Part shown: positions 28,043-35,917 of the stretch, piece after piece | How positions within the stretch are numbered: the stretch's first letter is position 1 | Layout: each line of letters starts with the position of its first letter | Source of the DNA: JADHLJ01 sp038118725 | Lineage (GTDB): Bacteria > Pseudomonadota > Alphaproteobacteria > Thalassobaculales > Thalassobaculaceae | Reading direction: 5' to 3' | Assembly (NCBI GenBank): GCA_038118725.1 | Contig: JAYOIK010000006.1 | Span: forward strand, 1 to 64,000 | Length of the DNA: 64,000 nt | Notes under the pieces: model-generated | The model's database searches: none | What the model saw: only the letters and a program-made list of their open reading frames with translations | Told to the model about the DNA's origin: nothing | Made by a program: the position numbers and the translations under genes

Positions 28043-28872
28043 TCTGGGCCGGTCTGGCGGGCATCGCGGCGTGGTTGGCCGGTTGCATCCTCGCCGCCGT
28101 CGCGGTCGCCGAGCCGGTCGCCTACGCGCGCTTTCTGGTCGACGGCCAAACCAAGGTCGGAGTGGTGCGCGGTGATCGGGTGCTGGAGATAGAGGGCGAT
28201 CTGTTCGGCGATCACAAGCTGGGCGATACCTTCCAATATCTCGTCGATGTTCAATTGCTCGCCCCGGTGGCGCCGGCCAAGGTTTTCGCGGTGGGCCTGA
28301 ACTATCGCAGCCACGCGGGAATGTCGGGCGCCGGAAAGCCCGAGATCTTTTACAAATCCCCGACCTCGGTCACCGGGCCGGGCGCGCCGATCCCCTATCC
28401 CAAGGATGCCTCGAGCCTGCATTACGAGGGCGAGATGGTGGTGGTGATCGGCAAGGGAGGCAGGTTCATCGCCGAGGCGGACGCGCTCGACCATGTCTTT
28501 GGCGTGACGGCGGGCAATGACGTTTCCGAGCGGGGCTGGCAAGGAAGCGACCTGCAATGGTGGCGGGCCAAGGGGGCGGACGGCTTCGGTCCGATCGGGC
28601 CCTATCTGGTGCGCGGGTTCGATCCGGGCAAGCTGATGCTTGAAACGCGGTTAAACGGCGAGACGGTGCAGCGCGAGGAGACCAGCGGCATGCTGCACGA
28701 CACCGCGGCCATCATCAGTCATATCAGCCGGCACGTGACCTTGTCTCCGGGCGACGTGATCTTCACCGGCACGCCCGGGAGCACGCGATCCATGCGGCCC
28801 GGCGACGTGGTCGAGGTCGAGTTGCAAGGCGTCGGGGTACTGACCAACACCGTGAAGCGAGAGCGGCCATGA
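28039..28872 (+). CDS. Fumarylacetoacetate-hydrolase family protein with N-terminal signal-like segment
   Basis: A 277-aa FAH-fold protein (hydrolase, decarboxylase or isomerase of acylpyruvate-like compounds). The core has the motifs VFAVGLNYRSHAGMSG, the metal-binding HYEGEMVVVIGKGG, VTAGNDVSERGWQ, KGADGFGPIGPYLV and the end FTGTPGSTRSMRPGDVVEVE. Unlike most members it begins with a hydrophobic segment, MIWAGLAGIAAWLAGCILAA, followed by VAVAEPVAYARF, which looks like a Sec signal peptide or, because of the AGC, a lipoprotein signal. The GTG start at 28039 overlaps the preceding stop by four bases. If real, the enzyme would act outside the cytoplasm. Its own stop overlaps the tag ATG (ATGA), so the three genes are coupled. 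Confidence 0.85.
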
Positions 28873-29513
28873 GCGAGATCGAGGGATTGGAAACCGGACC
28901 CGACGGCGTTACCCGTTGCTGGTGGTGCGGCGACAAGGATGACTACCGGCACTATCACGACACCGAATGGGGCCGGCCCGTCGCGGATGATCGCACGCTG
29001 TTTCAGAAGATCTGCCTGGAAGGCTTTCAGTCCGGCTTGAGTTGGCTGACGATTCTGCGAAAGCGCGCCAACTTTCAAGCCGGTTTCAGCAATTTCGAGT
29101 TCGACGAGATCGCGAAATACGGCGATGACGATGTAGAGCGTCTGGTGAACGACGCCGGCATCATCCGCCATCGCGGCAAGATCGTCAGCACCATCAACAA
29201 CGCCAAGCGGGCCATCGAATTGCGCGAGGAAGCTGGATCGCTGGCCGCGTTTTTCTGGAGTTTCGAGCCCGACCCCGAGAGCCGACCGGCGGTCATGGAC
29301 ATGGCGGCGGCGCGGACCCTGAACCTCACGGCGGAATCGACGGCGCTTTCCAAGGCCCTCAAGAAACGCGGCTGGAGCTTTGTCGGCCCGACCACGTGCT
29401 ATGCCTTCATGCAGGCCATGGGCATGGTCAACGATCATCTGGAAGGCTGTGCCATGCGCGCCGAGATCGAGGACTTGCGAGCGGGATTTACGCGCCCGGC
29501 TCTCAAGTCGTAG
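28869..29513 (+). CDS. tag: DNA-3-methyladenine glycosylase I
   Basis: A 214-aa Tag, the base-excision repair enzyme that removes 3-methyladenine from DNA. It has the N-terminal CWWCGDKDDYRHYHDTEWG with the zinc Cys and His, the helix-hairpin core FQKICLEGFQSGLSWLTILR, and the C-terminal zinc ligands in GMVNDHLEGC. The family Glu is in the FQSGLSW region. It is coupled to the FAH gene by an ATGA overlap. The mix of repair and catabolic genes in one run looks incidental. Confidence 0.95.
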   Translation: MSEIEGLETGPDGVTRCWWCGDKDDYRHYHDTEWGRPVADDRTLFQKICLEGFQSGLSWLTILRKRANFQAGFSNFEFDEIAKYGDDDVERLVNDAGIIRHRGKIVSTINNAKRAIELREEAGSLAAFFWSFEPDPESRPAVMDMAAARTLNLTAESTALSKALKKRGWSFVGPTTCYAFMQAMGMVNDHLEGCAMRAEIEDLRAGFTRPALKS

Positions 29514-29548
29514 CAAATCGGCGTGTATCCATTTCAGAGGAGAAGCCC

Positions 29549-29929
29549 ATGATCGGAACCCGCATCAGCTCCGGCTCGCCCTTCGAGGAGATGGCCGGCT
29601 ATTCCCGCGCGGTGGTGGATGGCGACATGGTCTATGTCTCCGGCACCACCGGCTATGACCCCGATATCGGCGGTTTCGCCGCGACGGTCGAGGAACAGGC
29701 AGAGAAAGCCTTTTCCGTCATCTCGGCGGCGCTGGCCGAGGCGGGGACAAGCTTGGAGAATATGCTGCGCATCCAGGTCTATGTCGCCAGCCGACCGGAG
29801 TTCGACCGTATCAAGCCGATCATCAAGGCGCATTGCGACGCCGCGTGGCCGGCCAACACCACGATCATCTGCGCGCTCGCCACCGAGGAAATGCGGGTCG
29901 AGTTCGAGGTGACGGCGCGGATCGGCTAG
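29549..29929 (+). CDS. RidA/YjgF-family deaminase
   Basis: A 126-aa RidA-family protein, which hydrolyses reactive enamine/imine intermediates to ketoacids and ammonia. Family motifs are MVYVSGTTGYDPDIGG, QAEKAFSVISAALAEAG, LENMLRIQVYVASRPEFD and ATTIIC-type PANTTIICALATEEMRVEFE. The ATG at 29549 follows AGAGGAGAAG. It may detoxify products of the dehydratase or amine metabolism, but it is not clearly tied to one pathway here. A repeat array starts about 70 bp after its stop. Confidence 0.88.
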   Translation: MIGTRISSGSPFEEMAGYSRAVVDGDMVYVSGTTGYDPDIGGFAATVEEQAEKAFSVISAALAEAGTSLENMLRIQVYVASRPEFDRIKPIIKAHCDAAWPANTTIICALATEEMRVEFEVTARIG

Positions 29930-30000
29930 TTGGACCGGCGGAGCGGCCCGCGTTACGCCGAATTGAGGTATTGAAGCCTCTCGCCATGACGCCAGTATAC

Positions 30001-30479
30001 CGTCGTCCTGGCGCAAGGCAGGACCTCGCGATGGATGCCCTTGACGGTATTCGGTTGATCCCGTGGAACTATCCGAGGCCCAGCCGTTCGCCAGGGCGAC
30101 GGGGATGTGTAGGCATGGTGATTTTGGGGGATTGCCCCGGTCCCAAAACGTCGTACTGGCGCAAGGCAGGACCTCGCGATGGATGCCCTTGACGGTATTC
30201 GGTTGATCCCNNNNNNNNNNNNNNNNNNNNNNNNNNNNNNNNNNNNNNNNNNNNNNNNNNNNNNNNNNNNNNNNNNNNNNNNNNNNNNNNNNNNNNNNNN
30301 NNNNNNNNNNGCCGTTCGCCAGGGCGACGGGGATGTGTAGGCATGGTGATTTTGGGGGATTGCCCCGGTCCCAAAACGTCGTCCTGGCGCAAGGCAGGAC
30401 CTCGCGATGGATGCCCTGGACGGTATTCGTTCGATCCCGTGGAACTATCCGAGGCCCTGCCGTTCGCCAGGGCGACGGC
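30001..30479. repeat. Tandem composite repeat (BIME-like), inverted relative to the 42.9-kb array
   Basis: Units begin at 30001, 30149 and 30377, each with CGTCGT(C/A)CTGGCGCAAGG, then about 35 bp, then GTGGAACTATCCGAGGCC and CCGTTCGCCAGGGCGACGG, then a short linker with GGGGATTGCCCC. The first period is 148 bp. The second period is broken by 100 N (30211-30310), so the copy number is not known. Each unit has two hairpins: GTCCTG/CAGGAC and GCCCTG/CAGGGC, or variants. The same unit in the opposite direction forms the array near 43 kb. Confidence 0.9.
30211..30310. other. Scaffold gap of 100 N
   Basis: One hundred N within the repeat array. The round number suggests an unknown gap size. It breaks unit 2 after GGTTGATCCC, and the sequence resumes inside a unit at GCCGTTCGCC. 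Confidence 0.95.
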
Positions 30480-30529
30480 GAGCTTTAGGGGCCAAACGGG
30501 ACGCGGTTTCCGGTCAACGCGTTATGGTG

Positions 30530-31360
30530 TTAGCCGCCGATTATGACCGGGAAGTTTTCGCCGTCCATGGGGTCTCCGGTGCGCTTGGAGAGGTCATGTA
30601 GCGGCTTGCTGGTGCCCGGACGCTCGTCATAGGTCGCGTCGTCGCCGTTATAGCGAACGGTATAGCCCCGGCGGCGCAGATCCGCCCTTTGATTGCCGCC
30701 GGCGCCATGCACCGTCATGGCGTGGAAGACGTACATGTCGCCGGGTTCGAGGTCCCAGCTGACGATGTCATAGGCGTCGCGATCCGCCTCGACATCGACC
30801 ATCTTCTCGTAGTTCGGATTGATGTCGTAGCCGGATTGCTTACCCTTGGCGCCGGCGCCGAAATTCTCCGGCTGAAACCAGCGATCCCATTTGTGAGAGC
30901 CCCGCACGAATTCAAGCGCGCCGGTTTCCGCGTTCACCGGGTCCGGCGAGAACCAGAACGACACCACCTGATAGCCGGTAACCGGCCAATAAGGCTGGTC
31001 ATTGTGCCAGCGGGTTCGGTTGACGGTTCCCGGTTCCTTCACGAACAACTGATCGTAGAGAAGATTGACCTTGGAGGATTGGAACAGTTGCTGGGCGATA
31101 TTCGCCAACCCAGACTCAAGACAAAGGGCGCGGAAGTCCGGGTCATTCTGCCAGATCTTCAGATTGCCGTAGAAATGGCCCTTGCCGTCCTCGGGAACGT
31201 AGCCGTGAAAATACGGGCCCGGTTCGGCGATATCACGTTCGATCGCGGAGGAGAGCCGGTCCAGCCAGCTTGTATCAATGACGCCGCGCAACACGAGAGC
31301 GCCGTCGCGGTTGTAGGTTTCTCGCTCGGCGTCGGAGATCTGATAGGATGCCTTGGCCAT
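30530..31360 (-). CDS. Phytanoyl-CoA dioxygenase (PhyH) family protein
   Basis: A 276-aa Fe(II)/2-oxoglutarate oxygenase. Iron ligands are H119-x-D121 in RWHNDQPYWP and H218 in AMTVHGAGGNQ, and the 2OG-binding Arg follows shortly in RADLRRRGYTVRY. The N-terminal ETYNRDGALVLRGVIDTSWL and the end DGENFPVIIGG are characteristic of a clade common in marine Alphaproteobacteria, whose substrate is unknown. It stands alone, diverging from the CinA-domain gene. Confidence 0.9.
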   Translation of the reverse strand: MAKASYQISDAERETYNRDGALVLRGVIDTSWLDRLSSAIERDIAEPGPYFHGYVPEDGKGHFYGNLKIWQNDPDFRALCLESGLANIAQQLFQSSKVNLLYDQLFVKEPGTVNRTRWHNDQPYWPVTGYQVVSFWFSPDPVNAETGALEFVRGSHKWDRWFQPENFGAGAKGKQSGYDINPNYEKMVDVEADRDAYDIVSWDLEPGDMYVFHAMTVHGAGGNQRADLRRRGYTVRYNGDDATYDERPGTSKPLHDLSKRTGDPMDGENFPVIIGG

Positions 31361-31458
31361 CGCCGTTTCTCCAGCTAGTGTTCGTGTCCGCGCAGCATAA
31401 AACGAATGCGCCGATCTCGAAATAGCGTCGGCGGATCGTCAATCGAAGGGAATGTGAC

Positions 31459-31947
31459 ATGAACAGCCTGACCGCCATGGCCGAGAAAGTCGGCGCGCTT
31501 TTGAAGGAGCGGAAACAGACCGTCGCGGTGTCCGAGTCCTCGACCGGCGGGTTGGTCTCGGCGGCTCTGTTGGCGATCCCCGGCGCGTCGGCCTATTTCA
31601 TGGGCGGCGGCGTGATCTACACGCACCGGGCGCGCGAGACCCTGCTTGAAATCGATTTCAACGATCACCCGGGCATTCGCTCCTCGAGCGAGCCCTATGC
31701 CGAACTCGCGGCGACGACGATCCGGGGCCGCTTGGGCACCTTCTGGGGACTTGCCGAGACCGGCGCCGCCGGGCCGACCGGCAACCGATACGGCGATGCC
31801 TCGGGCCATACCTGCATCGCCGTTGCCGGACCGGTGGAGCGGGTGTTGACCCTGGAAACAGGCCTGACCGACCGCGAGCGCAATATGTGGCTGTTCGCGG
31901 AAAAGACGCTGGAGACCCTTGAGGAAGCGATCCTGGCCGCGGATTGA
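31459..31947 (+). CDS. CinA C-terminal-domain protein (PncC-like nicotinamide-nucleotide amidase)
   Basis: A 162-aa single-domain protein like PncC, which deamidates nicotinamide mononucleotide in NAD salvage. Motifs are SESSTGGLVSAALLAIPGAS, YFMGGGVIYTHRAR, and GLAETGAAGPTGNRYGD. The usual ESCTGG is here ESSTGG: the Cys is replaced by Ser. Because Ser-Thr next to it are the proposed active residues, activity may be kept. The second helix set after GDASGHTCIAVAGP and the end EKTLETLEEAIL match the family. ATG at 31459 follows AAGGGAAT. Confidence 0.85.
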   Translation: MNSLTAMAEKVGALLKERKQTVAVSESSTGGLVSAALLAIPGASAYFMGGGVIYTHRARETLLEIDFNDHPGIRSSSEPYAELAATTIRGRLGTFWGLAETGAAGPTGNRYGDASGHTCIAVAGPVERVLTLETGLTDRERNMWLFAEKTLETLEEAILAAD

Positions 31948-31986
31948 CGTCGTGGCGGTACCAGCTAGATGTGATTGGAGAGACGC

Positions 31987-32526
31987 ATGAGCCGTGTTTT
32001 TGGTGACCTGAGACAGCTAGGCTACGTGGTTCGCGACATCGACGCGGCCATGAAGTACTGGCACGAGGTGAACGGCGTGGGGCCCTGGTTCTATATCGAC
32101 CGGGTGCCGCTGGCGTCTTTCGAGTATAAGGGCCAACCCTCGGCCCTGGAGATGTCGATCGCGCTCACTTTCTCGGGCGGCGCGCAGGTGGAGCTGATTC
32201 AGCCGCGCAATGACGCGCCGTCGCTCTACAAGGATTTTCTCGACGCGGGCCAGGAAGGACTGCAGCACATCGCCTATTGGCCGGAGGATTACGAGGCGGC
32301 CAAGCGTCAGGCGCTGGCTCAGGGTCTTGCGGTCGGCCAGGAAGGCAGCATCGCCGGGCGCGGCGGTTTCATCTACTACCAGACCACGGGCCATCACGGG
32401 ACCTGCGTGGAGTTCGCGGAGTTCAACGCCTATCGGCAATACCAGTTCGCCGAGATGGAACGGGTCTGCCGGGCCTGGGATGGAAGCGATCCCATTCGGA
32501 CAACGCTTCCGGCGCCCCCGTCTTAA
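31987..32526 (+). CDS. VOC-family protein (glyoxalase-like)
   Basis: A 179-aa vicinal-oxygen-chelate protein. Visible are LRQLGYVVRDIDAAMKYWHE at the N terminus with the paired-barrel edge strands, GGAQVELIQPRNDAPSLYKD, LQHIAYWPEDYEAAKRQAL with the metal-site His, and HGTCVEFAEFNAYRQYQFAE with the Glu. The overall form is like methylmalonyl-CoA epimerase or the glyoxalase_4 group. GGAGAGACGC precedes the ATG at 31987. The substrate is unknown. It converges on the membrane-protein gene with a gap of 3 bp. Confidence 0.8.
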   Translation: MSRVFGDLRQLGYVVRDIDAAMKYWHEVNGVGPWFYIDRVPLASFEYKGQPSALEMSIALTFSGGAQVELIQPRNDAPSLYKDFLDAGQEGLQHIAYWPEDYEAAKRQALAQGLAVGQEGSIAGRGGFIYYQTTGHHGTCVEFAEFNAYRQYQFAEMERVCRAWDGSDPIRTTLPAPPS

Positions 32527-32529
32527 CGA

Positions 32530-33936
32530 CTACCCCGCGGCGTTCGCCTGGCGCGGCGTCGGAGGGGAGGGCGGGGCTGTTGGCCCGCTACCTCCGGCGT
32601 CACCGTTCTGGTCGTCGGATGGCTGGTCGTTCTGCAGTATCTTGGCCACCGCGTCCCAAGCCTTCTTCAGAACCACGTTAAGCGCGATCCCCGACGCCAG
32701 CGCCGCGATGGCGATGGTCAGGGGCTTGGTGCCGATCCCCGCCAATAGCAGTGTCTGGTAGACGAAGATCGATCCGAGTGGCGAGAAGAGAATGTAGAAC
32801 TGGTGCTGGGTGATATCGGCGGCGGTCGACCGGACTTCCACTTCGGTGTAGGTGGAGCCCTTGCGGACATTGTCGACCACGAGCTTGATCGTATAGAGGC
32901 CCGAGCCGATCACCGAGAGCATGAGCACCCAGAACGGCGCGCCGAACCCGGTCGCCGGATTGGAATGGTTAATCGCTCGCAGGGCCGCGGCCGCCGTCGT
33001 CGAGGTGATGTCCGTGCTCGGCTCGGAGACCTTCGGCGCGGGTATGGTCGCCGGGGCGGTCAGCGAGAAATTCCAATCGTCCGGCGCATCCTTCACATAG
33101 CTGTCGAAATAGACATAGGCAAAGCCCAGGGGGGGCGGGTGATCCTTGGACGCATTGGACAGCTCAAGGCTGGTCACTCCGATCAGATAGACCATCGAAA
33201 TGGTGAACAGCAGCGCCAGGCTGATGCAGAGATAGTATTTCAGCTGGTTCCAAATGGGGCGGCGCAACCGGACAATGGTGACCAAGGCGGTGAATAGAAA
33301 CAGCCCGAGAACGAAGGTGAAGGGGCGGGCGGTCGCCTGTTTCCAGTTCGCGCGCGTCAGGCCGGACAGGTGCAGCTCCAGCGAAGCGGTGCTCGACCAG
33401 ACCTCGAGGGCTTGTCGCCTCGCACTGATCTCGATGACGTCCACGGCTGGGGGCGCCGAAAGCGCGGAGTCGAACAGTTGCTTGATTTCAAAGGAAAATT
33501 TTCCATCCGTGGCGTCGTATTCCGCTGGAAACTGATTGCCCGCGTTATCCCTCAGGACCACCATGACATGGCTTTCCAGCGCGAGTTCCCCGTCGTCGGT
33601 CACGGCGCCGCTGATACGCCATGATTTTGAACTTACGCCACCTTCCTGGACCACCGCGCCGATCGGAACCGCGGCCGCGTCGATCTTGAAGTCGTCGTCG
33701 TCCGGGAAGATTTGAACCCTGACCAGCCAGGCCAATACCGCGATCATGACCGTAACGGCGAGGATCAGCGCGACGTCACGCGCCATCCGCCCGACGTTGG
33801 ACCCACCGCCCGTGTCATCGGTGGCCGTCGTGTCGCTTGCCGTCGCGGGATCGCTGGTCGCCGGAGCGTCGTTGACCTGGGAGGCGTCCTCGGGCGCGGC
33901 AGCGTTTTCACGTCCGCCAGTTATGGTATCAGTCAT
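32530..33936 (-). CDS. Unrecognised six-TM membrane protein
   Basis: A 468-aa protein that I do not recognise. The N terminus is a Thr/Ala/Asp-rich low-complexity tail of about 50 residues with no signal peptide. TM1 is at about 53-73 (VALILAVTVMIAVLAWLVRV). A region of about 130 residues then follows that looks like a beta-rich extracytoplasmic domain with ISGAVTDDGELALESHVMVV and NAGNQFPAEYDATDGKF. Five more hydrophobic segments come after it: FTFVLGLFLFTALVTIV, YYLCISLALLFTISMVYLIG, APFWVLMLSVIGSGLYTIK, ILFSPLGSIFVYQTLLLAGI and TIAIAALASGIALNVVLK. The tail is Pro/Ser/Gly-rich. It lies between a VOC gene and a GMC gene on the minus strand with no obvious partner. Confidence 0.75.
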   Translation of the reverse strand: MTDTITGGRENAAAPEDASQVNDAPATSDPATASDTTATDDTGGGSNVGRMARDVALILAVTVMIAVLAWLVRVQIFPDDDDFKIDAAAVPIGAVVQEGGVSSKSWRISGAVTDDGELALESHVMVVLRDNAGNQFPAEYDATDGKFSFEIKQLFDSALSAPPAVDVIEISARRQALEVWSSTASLELHLSGLTRANWKQATARPFTFVLGLFLFTALVTIVRLRRPIWNQLKYYLCISLALLFTISMVYLIGVTSLELSNASKDHPPPLGFAYVYFDSYVKDAPDDWNFSLTAPATIPAPKVSEPSTDITSTTAAAALRAINHSNPATGFGAPFWVLMLSVIGSGLYTIKLVVDNVRKGSTYTEVEVRSTAADITQHQFYILFSPLGSIFVYQTLLLAGIGTKPLTIAIAALASGIALNVVLKKAWDAVAKILQNDQPSDDQNGDAGGSGPTAPPSPPTPRQANAAG

Positions 33937-34022
33937 GGCACGCCCCCCTATTCATGGTCCACGATAAAGAGCATGTCCTGGTAGGGCGGGAATGTCAAAA
34001 AACAGAACGGTGCGAATTTATT

Positions 34023-34054
34023 TATCGCGCGGGTATTCCATTACCCGCGCGATA
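34023..34054. terminator. Strong GC hairpin, terminator-like
   Basis: TATCGCGCGGGTA at 34023-34035 pairs perfectly with TACCCGCGCGATA at 34042-34054 across a 6-nt loop. It lies 38 bp after the GMC gene stop (minus strand), before the membrane-protein gene on the same strand. On the minus strand it is followed by AAATAAATTC, so the T-run of a classical intrinsic terminator is missing. It may stop transcription or stabilise the mRNA end. Confidence 0.5.
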
Positions 34055-34091
34055 GACTGCTGTTATTCCAAATCGTGCTTTTAAGCTCTAG

Positions 34092-35699
34092 TCACGCGGC
34101 CGCGTGATCTTCCTTGATCATATCAGAGGCTTTTTCGCCGATCATGATGCAGGCGGCATTGGTGTTGCCCGAGACCATGGTCGGCATGATCGAGCCGTCG
34201 GCGACCCTAAGCCCGGTGAGGCCGTGAACCCTCAGGCGTTCGTCCACCACGGCGCCCGGACCCTGACCCATCCGACAAGTGCCGATGGGATGATACGCGG
34301 TCTCGGCGTTGTTGCGGATGTAGTCCATGATCTGCTCGTCGGTCTCGACCTCGCTACCCGGTGAGTATTCGTCGCCGCGCACCTGCTTCATGGCCTCGGT
34401 ATTCATGATCTCGCGAATGCGTCGGAAACCCAGCGTCATCGCGTCCCGGTCGATCTGGTCGGACAGGAAGTTGAAGTTGATCGCCGGTTGCTCCTTCGGA
34501 TCGGGTGACTGGATATGGATGGATCCCAGGCTTTCCGGTCGCAGCTGGTAGCAGGAGATCGTCATCGCCGGGAAGTCGTGCAACTGGCGTTTCTTGGGGT
34601 TTTTCACCGCGTAGGGGACGATGTGCATCTGAACATCGGGCGTTTCCATGTCCTCGCGGGTTTTCAAGAACGCCAGCATCGGCGCCGAGGGCAGGCTCAT
34701 GAAACCACGCTTCTGGAAGACATAGCGTAACACCTGCCAGGCGGGGCCCAGGCCCTGCATGCGCTTGTTATAGGAGAGTTCCGTGCGCTTCATATGGTAC
34801 TGGATGCGCGCGTTGATGTGGTCGCGCAGATGCTCTCCGACGCCCATCAATTCATGTTTCACCTCGATGCCATGGGCTTGCAGGATCTCCGGACGCCCGA
34901 TGCCGGAAAGCTCCAGCAATTGCGGCGAGGCGACGCCGCCGGTGCACACGATCACTTCCTTGGCGGCGCTCGCCTCGACCATCCGGCCGTTCTGCTCGTA
35001 TTGAACGCCCGTGCACTTGGTGCCCTCGACCAGCACCTTGTGGGTATGCGCGCCGGTTTCGATGCGCAGGTTGGGGCGTCCCTTTACCGGATCCAGGTAG
35101 CAACGCGCGGTGCTCATCCGCACGCCGTTGCTGATCGTCGTCTGGGTGCGAACGATGCCTTCCTGGGTGGCGCCGTTGTAATCCGGGTTATGAGGGATGC
35201 CCAGTTCCCGCGTCGCGGCCCGGATGGCGTCATAGAGCGGGCCTTCGTCGGTCGCCTCGCTTACCCGCAGGGGGCCGCCTTGCGAGCGCAGGTCGTCGGC
35301 GCCATGCTCGTAATGCTCCATCCGCTTGAAGACCGGCAGAACGTCGTCGAAGCTCCAACCCCGGTTTCCGAGTTGGCCCCATGTGTCGTAGTCCAGTGGT
35401 TGCCCGCGCACGAAGACGAGGCCGTTGATCGAACTCGAGCCACCGAGCAGCTTACCGCGCGGTACCGGAATGCGCCGATTACCCGTGCCTTCCTCGGGTT
35501 GCGAGCTGTAACGCCAATTCGCGGTGGGATGATCGATCAGCAGGCCGAAACTGATCGGAATGCGGGAGTAGGGATGGCTTTTCGCGCCGGCTTCCAACAA
35601 CAGGACCTTGAATCGCCCGTTCTCGGTCAGCCTATTGGCCAGAACCGCGCCGGCGGACCCGGCGCCGACAATGATGAAGTCATAAGTATCGCCGCTCAA
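34092..35699 (-). CDS. GMC-family oxidoreductase (choline/alcohol dehydrogenase-like)
   Basis: A 535-aa FAD-dependent glucose-methanol-choline oxidoreductase. The FAD-binding Rossmann motif is DFIIVGAGSAGAVLANRLTE near the N terminus, the PS00623-type motif is GGSSSINGLVFVRGQPLDYD, and CTGGVASPQLLELSGIG is the second signature. The catalytic pair is in AYHPIGTCRMG (His) and SGNTNAACIMIGEKA (Asn). It oxidises an alcohol; choline is common, but betBA or BetI neighbours are lacking. The start may be the TTG at 35699, 6-7 bases after GGGAGG, or the ATG at 35714, which contains that GGAGG within it. Confidence 0.9.
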   Translation of the reverse strand: MSGDTYDFIIVGAGSAGAVLANRLTENGRFKVLLLEAGAKSHPYSRIPISFGLLIDHPTANWRYSSQPEEGTGNRRIPVPRGKLLGGSSSINGLVFVRGQPLDYDTWGQLGNRGWSFDDVLPVFKRMEHYEHGADDLRSQGGPLRVSEATDEGPLYDAIRAATRELGIPHNPDYNGATQEGIVRTQTTISNGVRMSTARCYLDPVKGRPNLRIETGAHTHKVLVEGTKCTGVQYEQNGRMVEASAAKEVIVCTGGVASPQLLELSGIGRPEILQAHGIEVKHELMGVGEHLRDHINARIQYHMKRTELSYNKRMQGLGPAWQVLRYVFQKRGFMSLPSAPMLAFLKTREDMETPDVQMHIVPYAVKNPKKRQLHDFPAMTISCYQLRPESLGSIHIQSPDPKEQPAINFNFLSDQIDRDAMTLGFRRIREIMNTEAMKQVRGDEYSPGSEVETDEQIMDYIRNNAETAYHPIGTCRMGQGPGAVVDERLRVHGLTGLRVADGSIMPTMVSGNTNAACIMIGEKASDMIKEDHAAA

Positions 35700-35714
35700 A
35701 ACGCATCCTCCCAT

Positions 35715-35917
35715 TTGGTCCTCAAGCTTTGCGCCGGTGTTGCCGCGCTGGCAAGCGGCATTTGTCTCTCGGCATGAAAATAAGACCCGACGACATTCAT
35801 GAACGTAGCGATCGCGGGACCCCGTGTGTGTATATCATGTGGATAAGCCATATTTTTTTTGATATTTAGGATACTTTCCTCTTTTCTTTACCTGATATAT
35901 GAGGGGATGGTGATATC
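35715..35917. promoter_or_regulatory. AT-rich divergent intergenic region before sthA
   Basis: Bases 35835-35905 are strikingly AT-rich for this genome (TATTTTTTTTGATATTTAGG and CTTTACCTGATATATG). It lies between the divergent GMC and sthA genes, so it probably holds promoters, but no well-spaced -35/-10 pair could be chosen. GAGGGGATGG precedes the sthA ATG. Confidence 0.4.

Larger units (their letters stand above)
29930..30529. other. Non-coding stretch holding a BIME-like repeat array and a 100-N gap
   Basis: No gene is seen between the RidA stop and the convergent PhyH gene. Bases 30001-30479 are the repeat array, listed separately, with 100 N at 30211-30310. Bases 29930-30000 and 30480-30529 show nothing notable. 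Confidence 0.8.
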
